From NCBI GenBank assembly GCA_948470475.1, contig OX419336.1, positions 18,758,049 through 18,822,048 of the forward strand: a DNA stretch of 64,000 bases, written 5' to 3'. Made by a program: the position numbers and the translations under genes. Under the pieces are notes generated by a model, which saw nothing but the letters and a program-made list of their open reading frames with translations, was not told where the DNA came from and searched no databases. The stretch comes from Galaxea fascicularis (lineage: Eukaryota > Cnidaria > Anthozoa > Scleractinia > Euphylliidae). Shown piece by piece: positions 47,558 to 60,200 of this stretch; the first letter of the stretch is position 1, and each line of letters opens with the position of its first letter.

Positions 47558-50500
47558 GTAAGTATTTGTTCAAAGTATTTCTATGTTCTAGGGTTTCAAA
47601 CCCCTCACAACTTCATTTATCGATTACCGAGTAATAACGCCGGTTTCTCTTACAGCTCCTGTGAGAGGAAGCAGGACGTAACACATCGATAATTCCGATA
47701 CTCGATCAAAATCGATCATAATCGATAAAAATCGATAATAATTAATCGATAATAATTAATATCGGAAATTGATCAAAATCGATGGCCAGGTTCTTTGTGA
47801 TTATCGATTTTGATCGATTTCGGTAATTAAGGTTCGATTAGTATTGATTTCGATCGATTATATCGGGGACTAAGGAAAAGCAACTTTCAATCAATCCTTA
47901 CGTGTGACGCTGAAAGAATTGTACTCGCTTCGCCTCCCAGTTAGCTAGCGGTCAGTCAGATCAGTTCGCTAACGGTGATTTTAGAAGAAAGAATATAACA
48001 CAGTCACTCCGCGAAGAATATACGTTTGCTAGCCGGCACGCAGGCGGTTGGATAGTCGAAAAAACCGGAGTTCGTAATGAGGTCGCCAACTTGGATTCCA
48101 AGATGGCGCCAGATTAGCGAACGGAATGGGTTTTCCGCAATGAAACCCCCAGTAACCGCCTGCAAGCAGGCTATACGTTTGCGAACTAACATAAGAGGTT
48201 CGGTACTGCGCGTTTAATAGCGACACAGCTTGTGGGCAAATAAACCGGTCACCTGCTAAACGTTTTATGATTGAGGTCGCCAAAGTAAGGTAAGAAGCGA
48301 CGGTTAACAAGCTAAGCCTGTGATAAGTCAGTGTCAGCTATTCGTGATGGTATTGATGCATTGATATCACTGACACTCTCGACACTATTGTTTCGATCAA
48401 ATTGGCCTCCTGAGTATATTATTAGCGGGTGTTTGTCGTGGTAGAATCCGGACAGTTTCTCAAAATCGATAGAAATCGATACACTTAAACTAGTGTGATT
48501 ATCAATTTTGATCGATTAATTTGCTTAATCGATTGATTATTATCGAGTAAAATCGATTTATCGATTAGGTTTCCGATGATCGATTCCGATCGATGTGTTA
48601 CGTTCTGGAGGAAGTGATGCACAGTTATATATCACACCCGGCGTGATTATTGAGGAAAACGATCATCGATAATTCAATCGATAACAAACTAATGCACCTA
48701 TCAGTGGTTTGTCCCAGGATGAGGGGGGTGGGCAACCCCAGGGGAATTTGACATTTTCAGGGAAGCGGCACGCAGCTCTCATAACAACTCACAGGATAGG
48801 CTGAGAAAACAATAAACAAACAACGGACACCTAGCCCTGAAACAATGTAGCTTCATGTTAATAAGAACCAATGAAATAAGAGGTTTCTGAGAGGTGTATG
48901 GCAAATGTTTTCAGGTTTTCAAATGCCAATTTCTCTACCCTTGGGTCTCCATTTAGTTTCAAGTTTGGCAGAGGTAAAAGTTGTAATTACCCTGTGATCA
49001 GGCATGGTTAAAGTTGGTAACCAAGGTCAAGATATTGAATAATATAATATGATATAATGTAACATCATAATAATATAAAGAGCTGCATAATATTCAATTC
49101 CCACGGCATCAGGTGTCCAGTTAGCACAATCATCGCATTTCTACCACTCAGTTGTTTCAGGGCATTTGGAGAATTGTCCTTATGACACACAATCCAACAG
49201 TATTGCATTAATTATTGTTTATAATTATTTCATACTTTCTTGCTGGCGACCTTCAAGTTAATACTCTGTATTCATATTTCTCAATTCATTGCCTTGTTTA
49301 GGAGGATGCATATTCAACTTCAATTTTATGCTCATATCCATACACTGTACCTAGCATACAATCAGAAAGCCAAATTTTTGCTACAGCATTATTGAATGAG
49401 GTCCTCTATACATATGACAGTACCACATTTCAGGGTCCGAAATTGCGCCTTCCTGGTTGCCAATGCGACTAGAAATTGAGTGCTGGTGACCGGAATTTCA
49501 CAGCTGGTCGCCAGATGGCGACTTATAAAGCCCGTTATTGTAGACTTTCAGCATTCAGAGAAAGTGATTTCTAAGAACAAACCTCGAAGGTATTTGCCAA
49601 CAGATGTCTTACTTGTTGTCCTGATGTTTACGAATTAATAGGGAAACAAATTTTCCGGTTAATTTACCTCCACAACAGTACAATCCGCTACAATCAGTAC
49701 GAGTTGAACGTTTCCAAACCCCTATGTTTTTGTCAGCGGTTTCCACTAAAGTACAGTAAATACGTTGAATATGGGGAATTATCGAGTACCCATATATGTG
49801 TACGGAACTATGCACAGCTGTACTACACTACATTTCCCATATATAACACACTTAAAATACATATTACAGGTGCACAAAGCCACATGCTCTAGTGTTATCC
49901 TAGCCTCTACAATAAAAAGGTGCAATGTAGTAGCTCCCTCCCCTTTCTTTATACACCAGGCCCCGGTTGTTCAAAGGTTGGATAGCGCTATCCACTGGAT
50001 AAATATCTATCCAGTAGATAGTGCAATTAGCTTTCCCATTACTTATCCGCTGGATAGTGATTTATCCGGTGGATTGCGCTATCCAACGTTTGAACAACCG
50101 GGGCCAGGTAAACATTATATCAGTGGACAGGTGTGAGTAATGTGGCATGGTTGTGGCCTGGTAAGAGCAACATGGCAGCTTGACTCGCATTTATGTCTCA
50201 TAGCACTTACGGAACAAATAGAGTTTAGAAATGATCAGTGCAGTCATGGACAGATGGCTTTCTGTACCTGTGTTCTAGGTCAGAAAAGTAATTTGTTGAA
50301 AAAAAAAATGAATAAGTACTTCACTCATACATGTAAGGATGCTTTCTTGTATCGGGAACAAGAATAGTGCAATTTTTCAGCATAAAAATGTCCATACCAT
50401 GCATTTTTGTTTTTTTCTTGTTTAAACTTTTCTTTAAAAAATGGGCGGGGGAGGTTTTGGCGACTACAATTTGCCCTCTTGCGACCAAAAATTTATATTC

Positions 50501-51056
50501 GATCGCCAGTGGGCGCCTACATAAAACAGTTAATTTTGGGCCCTGCATTTTCCTCCTACTCTTACCCATGTTGTCCATATTATGATCCTCCTGTGAGCTC
50601 AACTCCACATCCAATTGATTGCCGTCAGCCAATAAATGACCAATCAATAATCACAAGATGCCATGGATTGCCACTTTTGTTGGTTGTTGAGTTGATCGAT
50701 GGTCATTAAAAATCTTTTGGTCATCAATTCCTGTTATCAGTTATCAATTATTATTGATGACCATTGATTTTCATCAATTATTGATGATTTGATCTCATTA
50801 TTGATCTCATTGATCAATTATGCTGGGTATTACAGTGGAACAAAAGAGAGACAACCAGTTTCTTAAGGGGATCCTTTGTGCTGGTACAGCTCAGCCGTGT
50901 TTATGGTGTGGATGATATTTATGAAATAAATCATATCTGAACTGCGGATGTGAATCAAATGAAGACTGATCCTCTCAGTTGTGAACGCAATTTAAGCAAT
51001 TGCATCAAGAAGCCTGAAAAAAATTTATGGGAACATATGAACCTACAATTGACCGT

Positions 51057-51096
<40 letters not shown>

Positions 51097-51260
51097 ATCA
51101 CACCAGTATCGCGAGGTCACAGGTTCAAATCCCGTTGAAATCCTGAATTTTTTTTCAGGTTTATTAATGCTATTTCTTACATGTAAATTGCGTTCACAAC
51201 TGCGAGGATCAGTTTACATTTGACAGGAACAAATGAACCTACAATTGACCTGCTCCCAAT

Positions 51261-51292
<32 letters not shown>

Positions 51293-54200
51293 ATCGCACT
51301 GGTATTGCGAGGTCATGGGTTCAAACCCCTATGAGGTCCTGAATTTTTTTCAGGCTTCTTTACGCAATTATTGCTTATAATAAATTGTGTCCACAACTCC
51401 GAGAATAAGTCTTCATTTGAGTGTTTATTGTTAAAGTAATAATGAATAGTAACATTGTTGTCATTCCATTTTAACAGGTAAAGATGCATGCTATTATTGA
51501 AGTTAGAAAGTTTTCCCTTCATCTTGTCCTTTATTCATTTTTTCTTTATCTTTAACGTTGCTTATAGCTGCTAATGACAATCCTGTTGTTATCAATCATC
51601 ACAGGACAGTTAGCTGTTGACTATAATACATTTATCAAGTCTTACCATTAGTTGGGGAAAAGCAAAATGTTGTGGGATTGAAATTGCAAGCCAACATGCT
51701 GTTTTTCCGTCAGGAAGCATTGGGCTCAAAGCCAAAATATCTAGAACAAATTCCCATCCCCTGGTTCCAAATGACAGCCCAGCACCCAACCTTGCTTATT
51801 CAAGGTTTTTCATTCTCTGAGAATTCTTCCCTTTGTGGTAACAAAGAAGTACAAAGCTATGTTTGGAAAAGGTCCAAGTGAATTCTATCCATTAATGACA
51901 AACAAGCATCAATAGCAGCTCTGAAAAGAGGTGAAATGATGGATAATGAACCAGCAAGTTTACAAAAAAATGGGAATTCTTGGTATTTGTAACAAAATTC
52001 AGTATAATTTTGTCTCCTTTTTTGAGCTTTGTTTTTGTTGCTAAATCGTTAAATATATTTTTCTCATTGATTATTGAAATGCCTAAATTATAATGTCCTT
52101 AGTTTAAAAAGTCTCTTGAAGGCTTGGTATCTAAAGCTGTTTATGAGAACCCAATGAGCAAAGTGTTTAGTTAAAAATTAGTACTATTAAATGTTATCAT
52201 TATTGAACATTCTTTGCTAACAAATGACTACCAATAAAATTAAATAGGTCAATAAGGAAATGACTTGCTTCCCTACTGACTGATTATCATTCATTCACTG
52301 TAATGCCAATAGTGTGGACAATGCCTGGATGTTCATTGTATTTCTTACCTGTAGGTGCCATTCGAGTAGAACTGTGCGCCAATCTGATGGACGGTGGTAC
52401 CACACCATCTCTAGGCAGGTGAAGTTTATCCTTGTTTATCCTTATTATTATTCAAATCTGTCATCCTCCCTACTGCTCTTTACCCTGATCCTCTGAGTGT
52501 AGTGCTGAATTCTAGCAGGGATGGTGCATTGGTGATAGCACTCACCTCCCACCATTGTGGTGTGGGTGCAATTTCCAATACTCAGTATCACTGAAGTGTG
52601 AGTTGAGTTGACAGTTTTAATCTTTGATCTGAGAGGTTTTACTTTGGATACCCCTGGCTTCCCCTCTTTTCAAAAAGACATGCTTCCAAATTCTATTTTT
52701 TATCTGGAATGTAAGAGTCACATGTTTGTCAGTTGTGACTGTTATGTGATTGAAGAAAGGGTGAGTTTCTAAAGAAACTGTGGTGCTGCATCAGTGAGGG
52801 AGTTGTACACAAGAATTTAATTTTATAACGTAAATTGAACATTGTACAGGGATTCTAAAAGCTGACGTTTCAAGTGTTACCCTTTGTCAGAGCAAATCGA
52901 GGAATTATAGGCTGTGTGTGGTGTATATAGTGGAGATGGAGCTACGCTATTGGTATTAACATGGCAACGTGAAGAACAGGAATACATTAATTGAATGAAA
53001 AGTGTTCATTATTCCCATGGAGATTAAGTGTGCCAGTTTGGAAGATGGATGTTTGTTCTAGATTCTTGTGGCTTTCTCACTGGTACCTTGATGTAGGGAA
53101 AGCCTGGAGATCGCCATGTGTTGTTTGGAGTGGTGAGGGAGGTTAAAATGACAAGTGACTGGCTTAGATGTGTCCTTGTCATCCTTCTCAACATGTGATT
53201 GAGCATGGTTAGCTGGGTAATCAACAGTTTAGTCTCCGCTAATAGTATCTTGAGCATTGTTAAGTGGTACCCTATACTGAGTTATTGTTATAATTACTTG
53301 AATAAAGCTTTTTGTACATTGCAAACTGAGTATTCTTTTGAGGCATGTTCCAGTTACAACTCTTAAGTTCCACCCCAGTTATACGAATTGAATGTTTTAA
53401 GTATTATTCAGCTATCATGAGTGTAAATAATATTGTTCTGTCTTGGATAGGAATACTTAAAATTGTCAAACAGCGATCACCAGTTCCAGTGTTTGTGATG
53501 ATAAGACCAAGAGGAGGTGATTTCCTTTACTCTGTGGATGAGTTTGAAGTAATGAAAGAAGATATCAAAGCATTGAAAGAAGCTGGGGCAGATGGAATGG
53601 TGTTTGGAATCCTTACAAGGTCTTTTGATATGTACAAAATGTATTTGTTGGGGGCATTAGATTATTTATTGCTGTGCAAAAAAGTATCCAGAGAACCCAG
53701 TTGTTGTGGTACAGAGTCAATATGCTGTTTTTCTATCAGAGTAGCTGGGGATCTATCTCAGAATATCTGGGGCCCTTAATCCACTCTTTATCAGAGACTC
53801 AGAGTTTTTCCTCTTAGGGTGCGCTCTCTTTTATCAACCATGAACTTGCAGATTATGCCTCTTTAATTGATAGGGTTGTCTTGTGTCATTTTTTGCATTA
53901 AAAGTGCAAATTATGTACTACCGGTAATCTCAATTTATTGATATGTCCATATTACATATCTCACCTACTGCAAACCTCAAACGCCAAGGACAGTAGGGGG
54001 TCAATGTTTAGTATGTTTACTGGCAGGTCTACTTTTCATGAACCAAACATGAGACAATTAATTTTAGTTCATCATTTTTGCATTAAGCAGGGGAGTTAAG
54101 TTTAAAATCTTTTGTTTCAGTGAAGGGGAAGTTGATGTTGCAAGATGCCAAGAGCTTATAGGTTGGTAGTTAACCCTTTAAATCCTATGATTCGATTATC

Positions 54201-57200
54201 AATTCTCCTTTCTAGCTGCTATACATTTCCTTGTACATTCGTTAAGAGAACTTGGGGTTATGTCAAGATGATGCTCTGGCTGATAAGTTTGTCTATTCTC
54301 AACACCTGTCATTCACACAATGTATTGATATATTATAACAAGAATTTAAATGCCCATCACTTCTGGGAGTTAAAGGGTTAAGTAACAGTGTTTATGTGCC
54401 ACAGTGGTTACTCAATAATTTGAGTTTTAAGATCAATCCTAAAAGAAAACAAACAAACCACAGTAAACTGAAAAGATATACATGTAAATGATTATCCCTG
54501 TGCAAAATTGACAACACAATGACTCCTACAAAGAAAGAGAGAATTTTCTATCAAAAGAATGGCAAAGACAGGTAGAGCAGGCTAGTATAGAGCAGTTTAT
54601 GTCGGGTATCTTCCAGATATAGGTAATCTTTTTTATGTCTCTGGTCAGACATAAGTTTGCCTTTTATCTCAGTTGCAGATTTTGTGGCAGCTTCAACTGT
54701 CCACCAATCATGGGTCCTTCTCATGATCACAGCTTTGTTTAATACACTGTTACCAGCTTGATGCCCCCTTTAATATAGTACCAACTATTGCCAGGTTCTG
54801 AATAATACTATGGAATCTGTCTACCTGTACATGTAATTACACAAAAATTTTCAAATCTCTTATTTACAAACAATTATTTACAAAATAAATTCTGGTAAGA
54901 CAAAAACAAATTCAAGTAAATGTAATAATTTACATCGTTTAGTGTTGCATTTCCTACTAAAAAGACTAGATCTAACAAAATTATTTACATTTCTCATTCA
55001 TTACTAATAATTATACATCTTTACATAAAACCTTAAGCTTGAATAAATACCGGTAGTGTCCATGCATAATTTTATAATGTGTTTCAAAAACGTTGATCGA
55101 TAATATATACAAAATTACAAGTCTTTAAAAGTATGAGTGTTTTTTTTTAAAATTCATCTACTATACTCATTCTTTACGTGATATTTAAAAAAAAGAGAAA
55201 AAAATAACAATTATATAACAAAGTAAGATTACTGGATACCTGTTACATTAGAGTTTAAGTGGCAGTCCTCTATGAAATCACCTATCTTACTAAAGGGTGT
55301 CCTTGGACCCCTAACACTTGTATGCACTGATCTTAAAATTTCAAAGGACAAAAGTGTTCTTAGCCATGTAATAACAAAGTGGTAGGGTTCACTGTCCTTT
55401 CGAGAGAGTTTCTCCACTAAATGCTTTAGGAAACAGTGACTCTCAGTCCCCATGCTGCCATTGGTTCCAAAAACTAGAGGTGTAAGTGACCCTATTTCAA
55501 CATCTAACACGTGCTGCTGATACTTCTGCTTCTTCTCATCTTCTTGCTCTTTGAAGATTGTGGAAGTTGGCTTACTCTGGTTGCACTTGGAATTAACATG
55601 CGTAACATCAAAAAATGCCGTAATTCCTTGTGACCAGAAACCCCCTGCCTTTACGTCCAATCTTGCCTCTGAGCTTGTGACAGCACTTCTAAGATTGAAT
55701 AGTTCATTATGGAGAGGTTGAAGGTGTGGTTCAACTTTGACATCCTTGCAAACCTTACTGACAAATGAGGTAAGTAGGTTATGAACACCGTCCTGTCTCT
55801 GCACTACCAAACCCCCCTTTTTGCATGACAGGGCATGGCTGACAGTAAATTTCTCCTCACAAACGCACAGGCTTGGTAAATTGGACAGGGGCATGTTATA
55901 CCGTAAAAGCAGAGAGTCTCTAAATTCCTGTTTATTCAGAACTAGACCCTAGCTGATCTACAAGAGGGACCGCGGTGAGCCACAAACTTCCACCCTTGTC
56001 TCTTGATTGATTGACTAACTGCAACACGTCTGTTTCAATGGTTAATAACTCATCCTCAAGCAGAAGTGACTTATCAGTACATGACTTCTATCCATAACCC
56101 TATTCAATAAATGTTGAATACATCTGACAGTGTAAATTAATATTTTTGTTTGTATATCAGAGTTATCAAGACCCTTGCCAGTCACATTCCACAGAGGTAA
56201 TGGAGGCTCAAGAGCTTATTTTCTTTGATTCTTTTATCTTGTCCTTTTGGAGTACTACTGCTACAAAAATCAAAGGGTTTTTGTGAGACTTTTTCATCCT
56301 AAGTTTAAGTATACACTGTAGGCTCTTAAATTTTAAGAAAAAATTGTCCCCAACGAATCTGATGAAGATTTACCTTTCTAAAAGGTACCTGAAAGTGTGC
56401 AAATTATGTCTGCCATTACACAAAGAGCAGCGCTGGAGCCCACAATTTCTGTTGAGCAAAGTTCTCTGTATCACATTATGTTATCAGGGACAGTATCTGG
56501 GTGTTTAGAAATGGAAACATGACTCCCTTAAGGGCTTAAAGGCAGTCTGTGTTTAAGTGTAATAAGTTTTGAATGGATCAGACCATTGCAATGTGTGTGC
56601 CAGATCATCTTTTTGTTGTTGAATTTTTTTTTCTCAGCATTTGATATGCTAAAGGATCCATTCCAATCACTTGAAATTATTATTCAGTTGGGTTTTGAGC
56701 GTATTTTGACAAGTGGACAGGACTCCTCAGCTCTGGAAGGTCTACCTACAATAAAATATCTCACAGAAAAGGTAATAACCGATCACCATTGAGGTCAAAG
56801 GCGACATTTATCACATTTCTGACATGGTAAACATCACCTAATTGTTCTACAGTTAAACCCCCAGTTGCAGGTGCCTCAATTGAGCAGACAATTCTTTCAT
56901 AAGTGAAAGCAGACACCTTTTCAGCAATTCACGAGCTGTTAAATAACCAGACAGACCTCTTGAAAGCTGATCTCAAACAGTGGTTCTGCTCCACATACAC
57001 TACACCTGTATCAATTTTCTCTCTCCATTAGGGCTAGTGTACAGTTTCTCGGATGATTCTAGCTTTCATTTTACTTAGATATCCACTGTTGCTTCGTTCA
57101 TGCAGAATAGAATTGTGAATTCTAAGGCATGGTGGACACACCTTTTCCTCCTTCTCCTTCAAGCAAAGTACACCTCCCATAAATAAACACCTGTGCTTGC

Positions 57201-60200
57201 TCCTGTCCACCTACAGGAGTTTTCACTATATTTAAATTGAAAGCTAGTATACGGAATGATTATGGTTAAGGAGTTTTATCAGATATGCAATTTAAGTTGT
57301 GCTGTAACATTTTGTACACGTAGTTGTACATGTAGTTCTTGTTGGCTTTTCTCTCCATGGAAATGCCTGACCTGTAAATCTATAGATAGTGAACTGATTC
57401 TAAGAGAGACTTATGCAGAGCCACGTAATTTAATAATAACACATGTTATGAATTTATTTCTTCAACTGCCCCCTCATCCCCCAGCTTGAGGGAATACACC
57501 TCATAATTTTTGAGTTCACCATATATCTAACTCAATTTCGGACCAAACTATGCTATTTACCATAGCCATTCGTAGACCTGGCTGAATATTTTGTCTGCTG
57601 GTATTAAGCACAGTGCAGTTTGGAACCATTTCATGAAACAAATTTCAATTTGATTGGTACTTGTTGGTTAACATTATTTTATCTTTAGATTTATCTTAAC
57701 GTGCTGTTTCGCACTTGTGCAGATGATACACTTTGGGCTGTTTTGATTGAAGAAAAGTCTAAAGGATATTTGTCTGTTCCTTATTTGTCTAGGCAAAGGA
57801 ACGGATTATCATTGTTCCTGGTAAGTTTAAACTAAAATAAAATAATAAATGTCTTGTATTTACCAGCAGTTAGTGTGTATAGCAGGAGTTTCATTTGGCA
57901 ATAAGCGCAGAATCGTCACAAACAACCATTTTCTGATCATTGTAAGTGTTGGGCTCATGAGAAAGAATGTGTCTTTCATGTTTCCAGAAGTTAGTACGAT
58001 ACAACTTGTGCCGCTAAAACTGATTGCAAAAGTTGGAGTGTATCAGCACCAGGTTGATTAAGGATTCAAACTGTAAGGCTTTACATGTTTGAGTTTGTAG
58101 CAGAGGCCATGGTTTGGAATCCCACACAAGCCTGATTTTTGTTTTCAGTCTTAATTTCGCAACGCATATGTTGCGCTAAAAACTGCGGTGATCCATCGTA
58201 TCTACACATCAATCAGTTAATTTCACATATTCACTAATCACCGTCGCTTATCCATCATCAATGAATTCATTACGAACCAATAAAACGACTAGCTCCCATT
58301 TGGCGTGTCAATTGAGTTGCTTGAGCACTGCACCGTTTGTTTTTTGAAGAACGGGATAACTTACGATCACAACTGCGATGATCTAACACATCTTCAGCCT
58401 TTCACTCCGGTTCGACATATTTTTACGTTTCGTTTGGAACAAAGAAAAGTATAAATTCAGTTAATAAAGGGGGTAGTTTCTAAAGAAACTGGTGCTGCGT
58501 CGGTGGGGAAGTAATACACAAAAATTTTGGTATTATCAACAGAGTTGATAAATGTAAATTGACCACCGTACAGGGATTCTAAAAGCTGACGTTTCGAGCG
58601 CTAGCCCTTCGTCAGAGCGAATCGAGGAATTATGGGTTGTGTGTAGTTTTTATAGTGGAGTAGGAGCTACGCTATTGGTGGTAACATGGCAACGTGAAAA
58701 TAGGAATACATTAGTTAAATGAAAAGCGTTCGTGAATACCGTGGGGATTAAGGGTGCCGATTTGGAAGATGAATTTTTGTTCCAGATTCTTGCGGCTTTC
58801 CGTCGTACCTTGATGTAGGGAAAGGCCGCAGATAACCATGGGTTGTTTGGAGTGGTTAGGGAGATTAAAATGACGAGCGACTGGCTTAGATGCATCCTTG
58901 TCATTCTTCTCAACATCGCGAAGGTGTTCCCGAAATCGGTCGCCTAGTCGTCTTCCTGTCTCGCCAATGTATAACTTATTGCATAACGTGCAGGTTAGGC
59001 AATAAATGACATTTGCGGAGGTACATGTGAAACGATCAGTAATCTTAACAGATCGCTTAGGTCCCGATATTTCGCTAGTGTTAAAAATGAATTGACAAGT
59101 TTTACATCGTGAGTGCGCGCATTTGAAAGTGCCGGGTTGCTCGTTAGTTTTAAATGCGCTTCTAACTAAAAAGTTGCCGACGTTTTTGTCGCGTTTGAAT
59201 GAAATTAGTGGAGGTTGCGAAAAGATTCTACCAGTCTCGGGATCATTTTGGAGTAATTTGAAGTTATTGAGAATGATACTTTTGACTACATGATTATGAG
59301 GATGGAAAGTGAGGGTGAATGGAATTCTGTCGTTCTTATCCTTTTGTGACGTTTGTAGTGCTGACTGTCGATCAAATTGTTGGGCGCGATGATGGCCCGC
59401 TTTGACCACAGAGGCAGGGTAGCCACGTTTTTCGAAGAACTGGCACATCTCCTCTGATTTGCTGGAAAAATCAGAGTCATCACCACATAGACGTCGAAGT
59501 CTAAGAAATTGAGGATAAGGAATCGAGTTCTTGACATGTGATGGATGTGACGATGAATACAACAAATAACTGTGAGAATCTGTAGGTTTGTAGTGCACAC
59601 TGGTACATAAACCGTTGCCACTGATAGAAACTTTGATATCTAGGAAAGCCAATGAAGTTTCCTAAATTTCCCGGGTATATTTAAGAGCCGGATGAAAGGA
59701 ATTAACGGAGGTTGTAAATTTATCGAGTTCTTGTGTGCTGGATGAAATAGCGCCGATGCAATCGTCAATGTAGCGGCCGTAGAATTACCGGACACTGCAA
59801 CTAATCTCATCATCACAACTCCTAGAACTTCGTGCATTTACTTTTTGCCAAAAATTCACAAACCGAACAACCCAGGTCGCCCTATCGTTTCTGCCTGTAG
59901 TTGCCCTACCGAACTCATTTCTAGCTACTTAGACAGGATTATGACTCCTATCGTCAAATCTTTACCATCATACATCAAAGACAGGACACACGCACTAGAA
60001 ATTTTCCGCGATTTGACATTGACGATTGCATCGGCGCTATTTCATCCAGCACACAAGAACTCGATCAATTTATAACCTCCGTTAATTCCTTTCATCCGGC
60101 TCTTAAATATACCTGGGAAATTTCGGAAACTTCATTGGCTTTCCTAGATATCAAAGTTTCTATCAGTGGCAACGGTTTATGTACCAGTGTGCACTACAAA

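Larger units (their letters stand above)
50930..51440 (+). repeat. Tandem tRNA-Thr-like (SINE-type) units, period 196 bp
   Basis: Two tRNA-like heads start at 51071 and 51267. Each is followed by a 'gaattttttttcagg..tt' spacer and a 'tcacaactgcgaggatca' tail. A partial tail in the other orientation precedes them (about 50935-51000). Related pieces occur at 13185-13310, 22125-22520 and, weakly, about 39260 and 58365. The dispersed, decayed state and unit structure point to a tRNA-derived short repeat, not to working tRNA genes. Confidence 0.8.

Noticed and set aside
51071..51339. Two functional tRNA-Thr genes
   Set aside because: Both are heads of a repeated 196-bp unit with related decayed copies elsewhere. 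The first has a broken anticodon stem. They were kept as tRNA-like repeat parts only.
52414..52420. Normal GT donor for CUTC exon 2 at 52419
   Set aside because: It leaves two bases over. Joined to the exon 3 acceptor, it shifts out of the conserved frame. No alternative acceptor nearby restores it.
59845..60075. 76-codon frame as an independent small protein
   Set aside because: It is the RT finger block of the right Penelope-like copy running across a deletion junction into a wrong frame.
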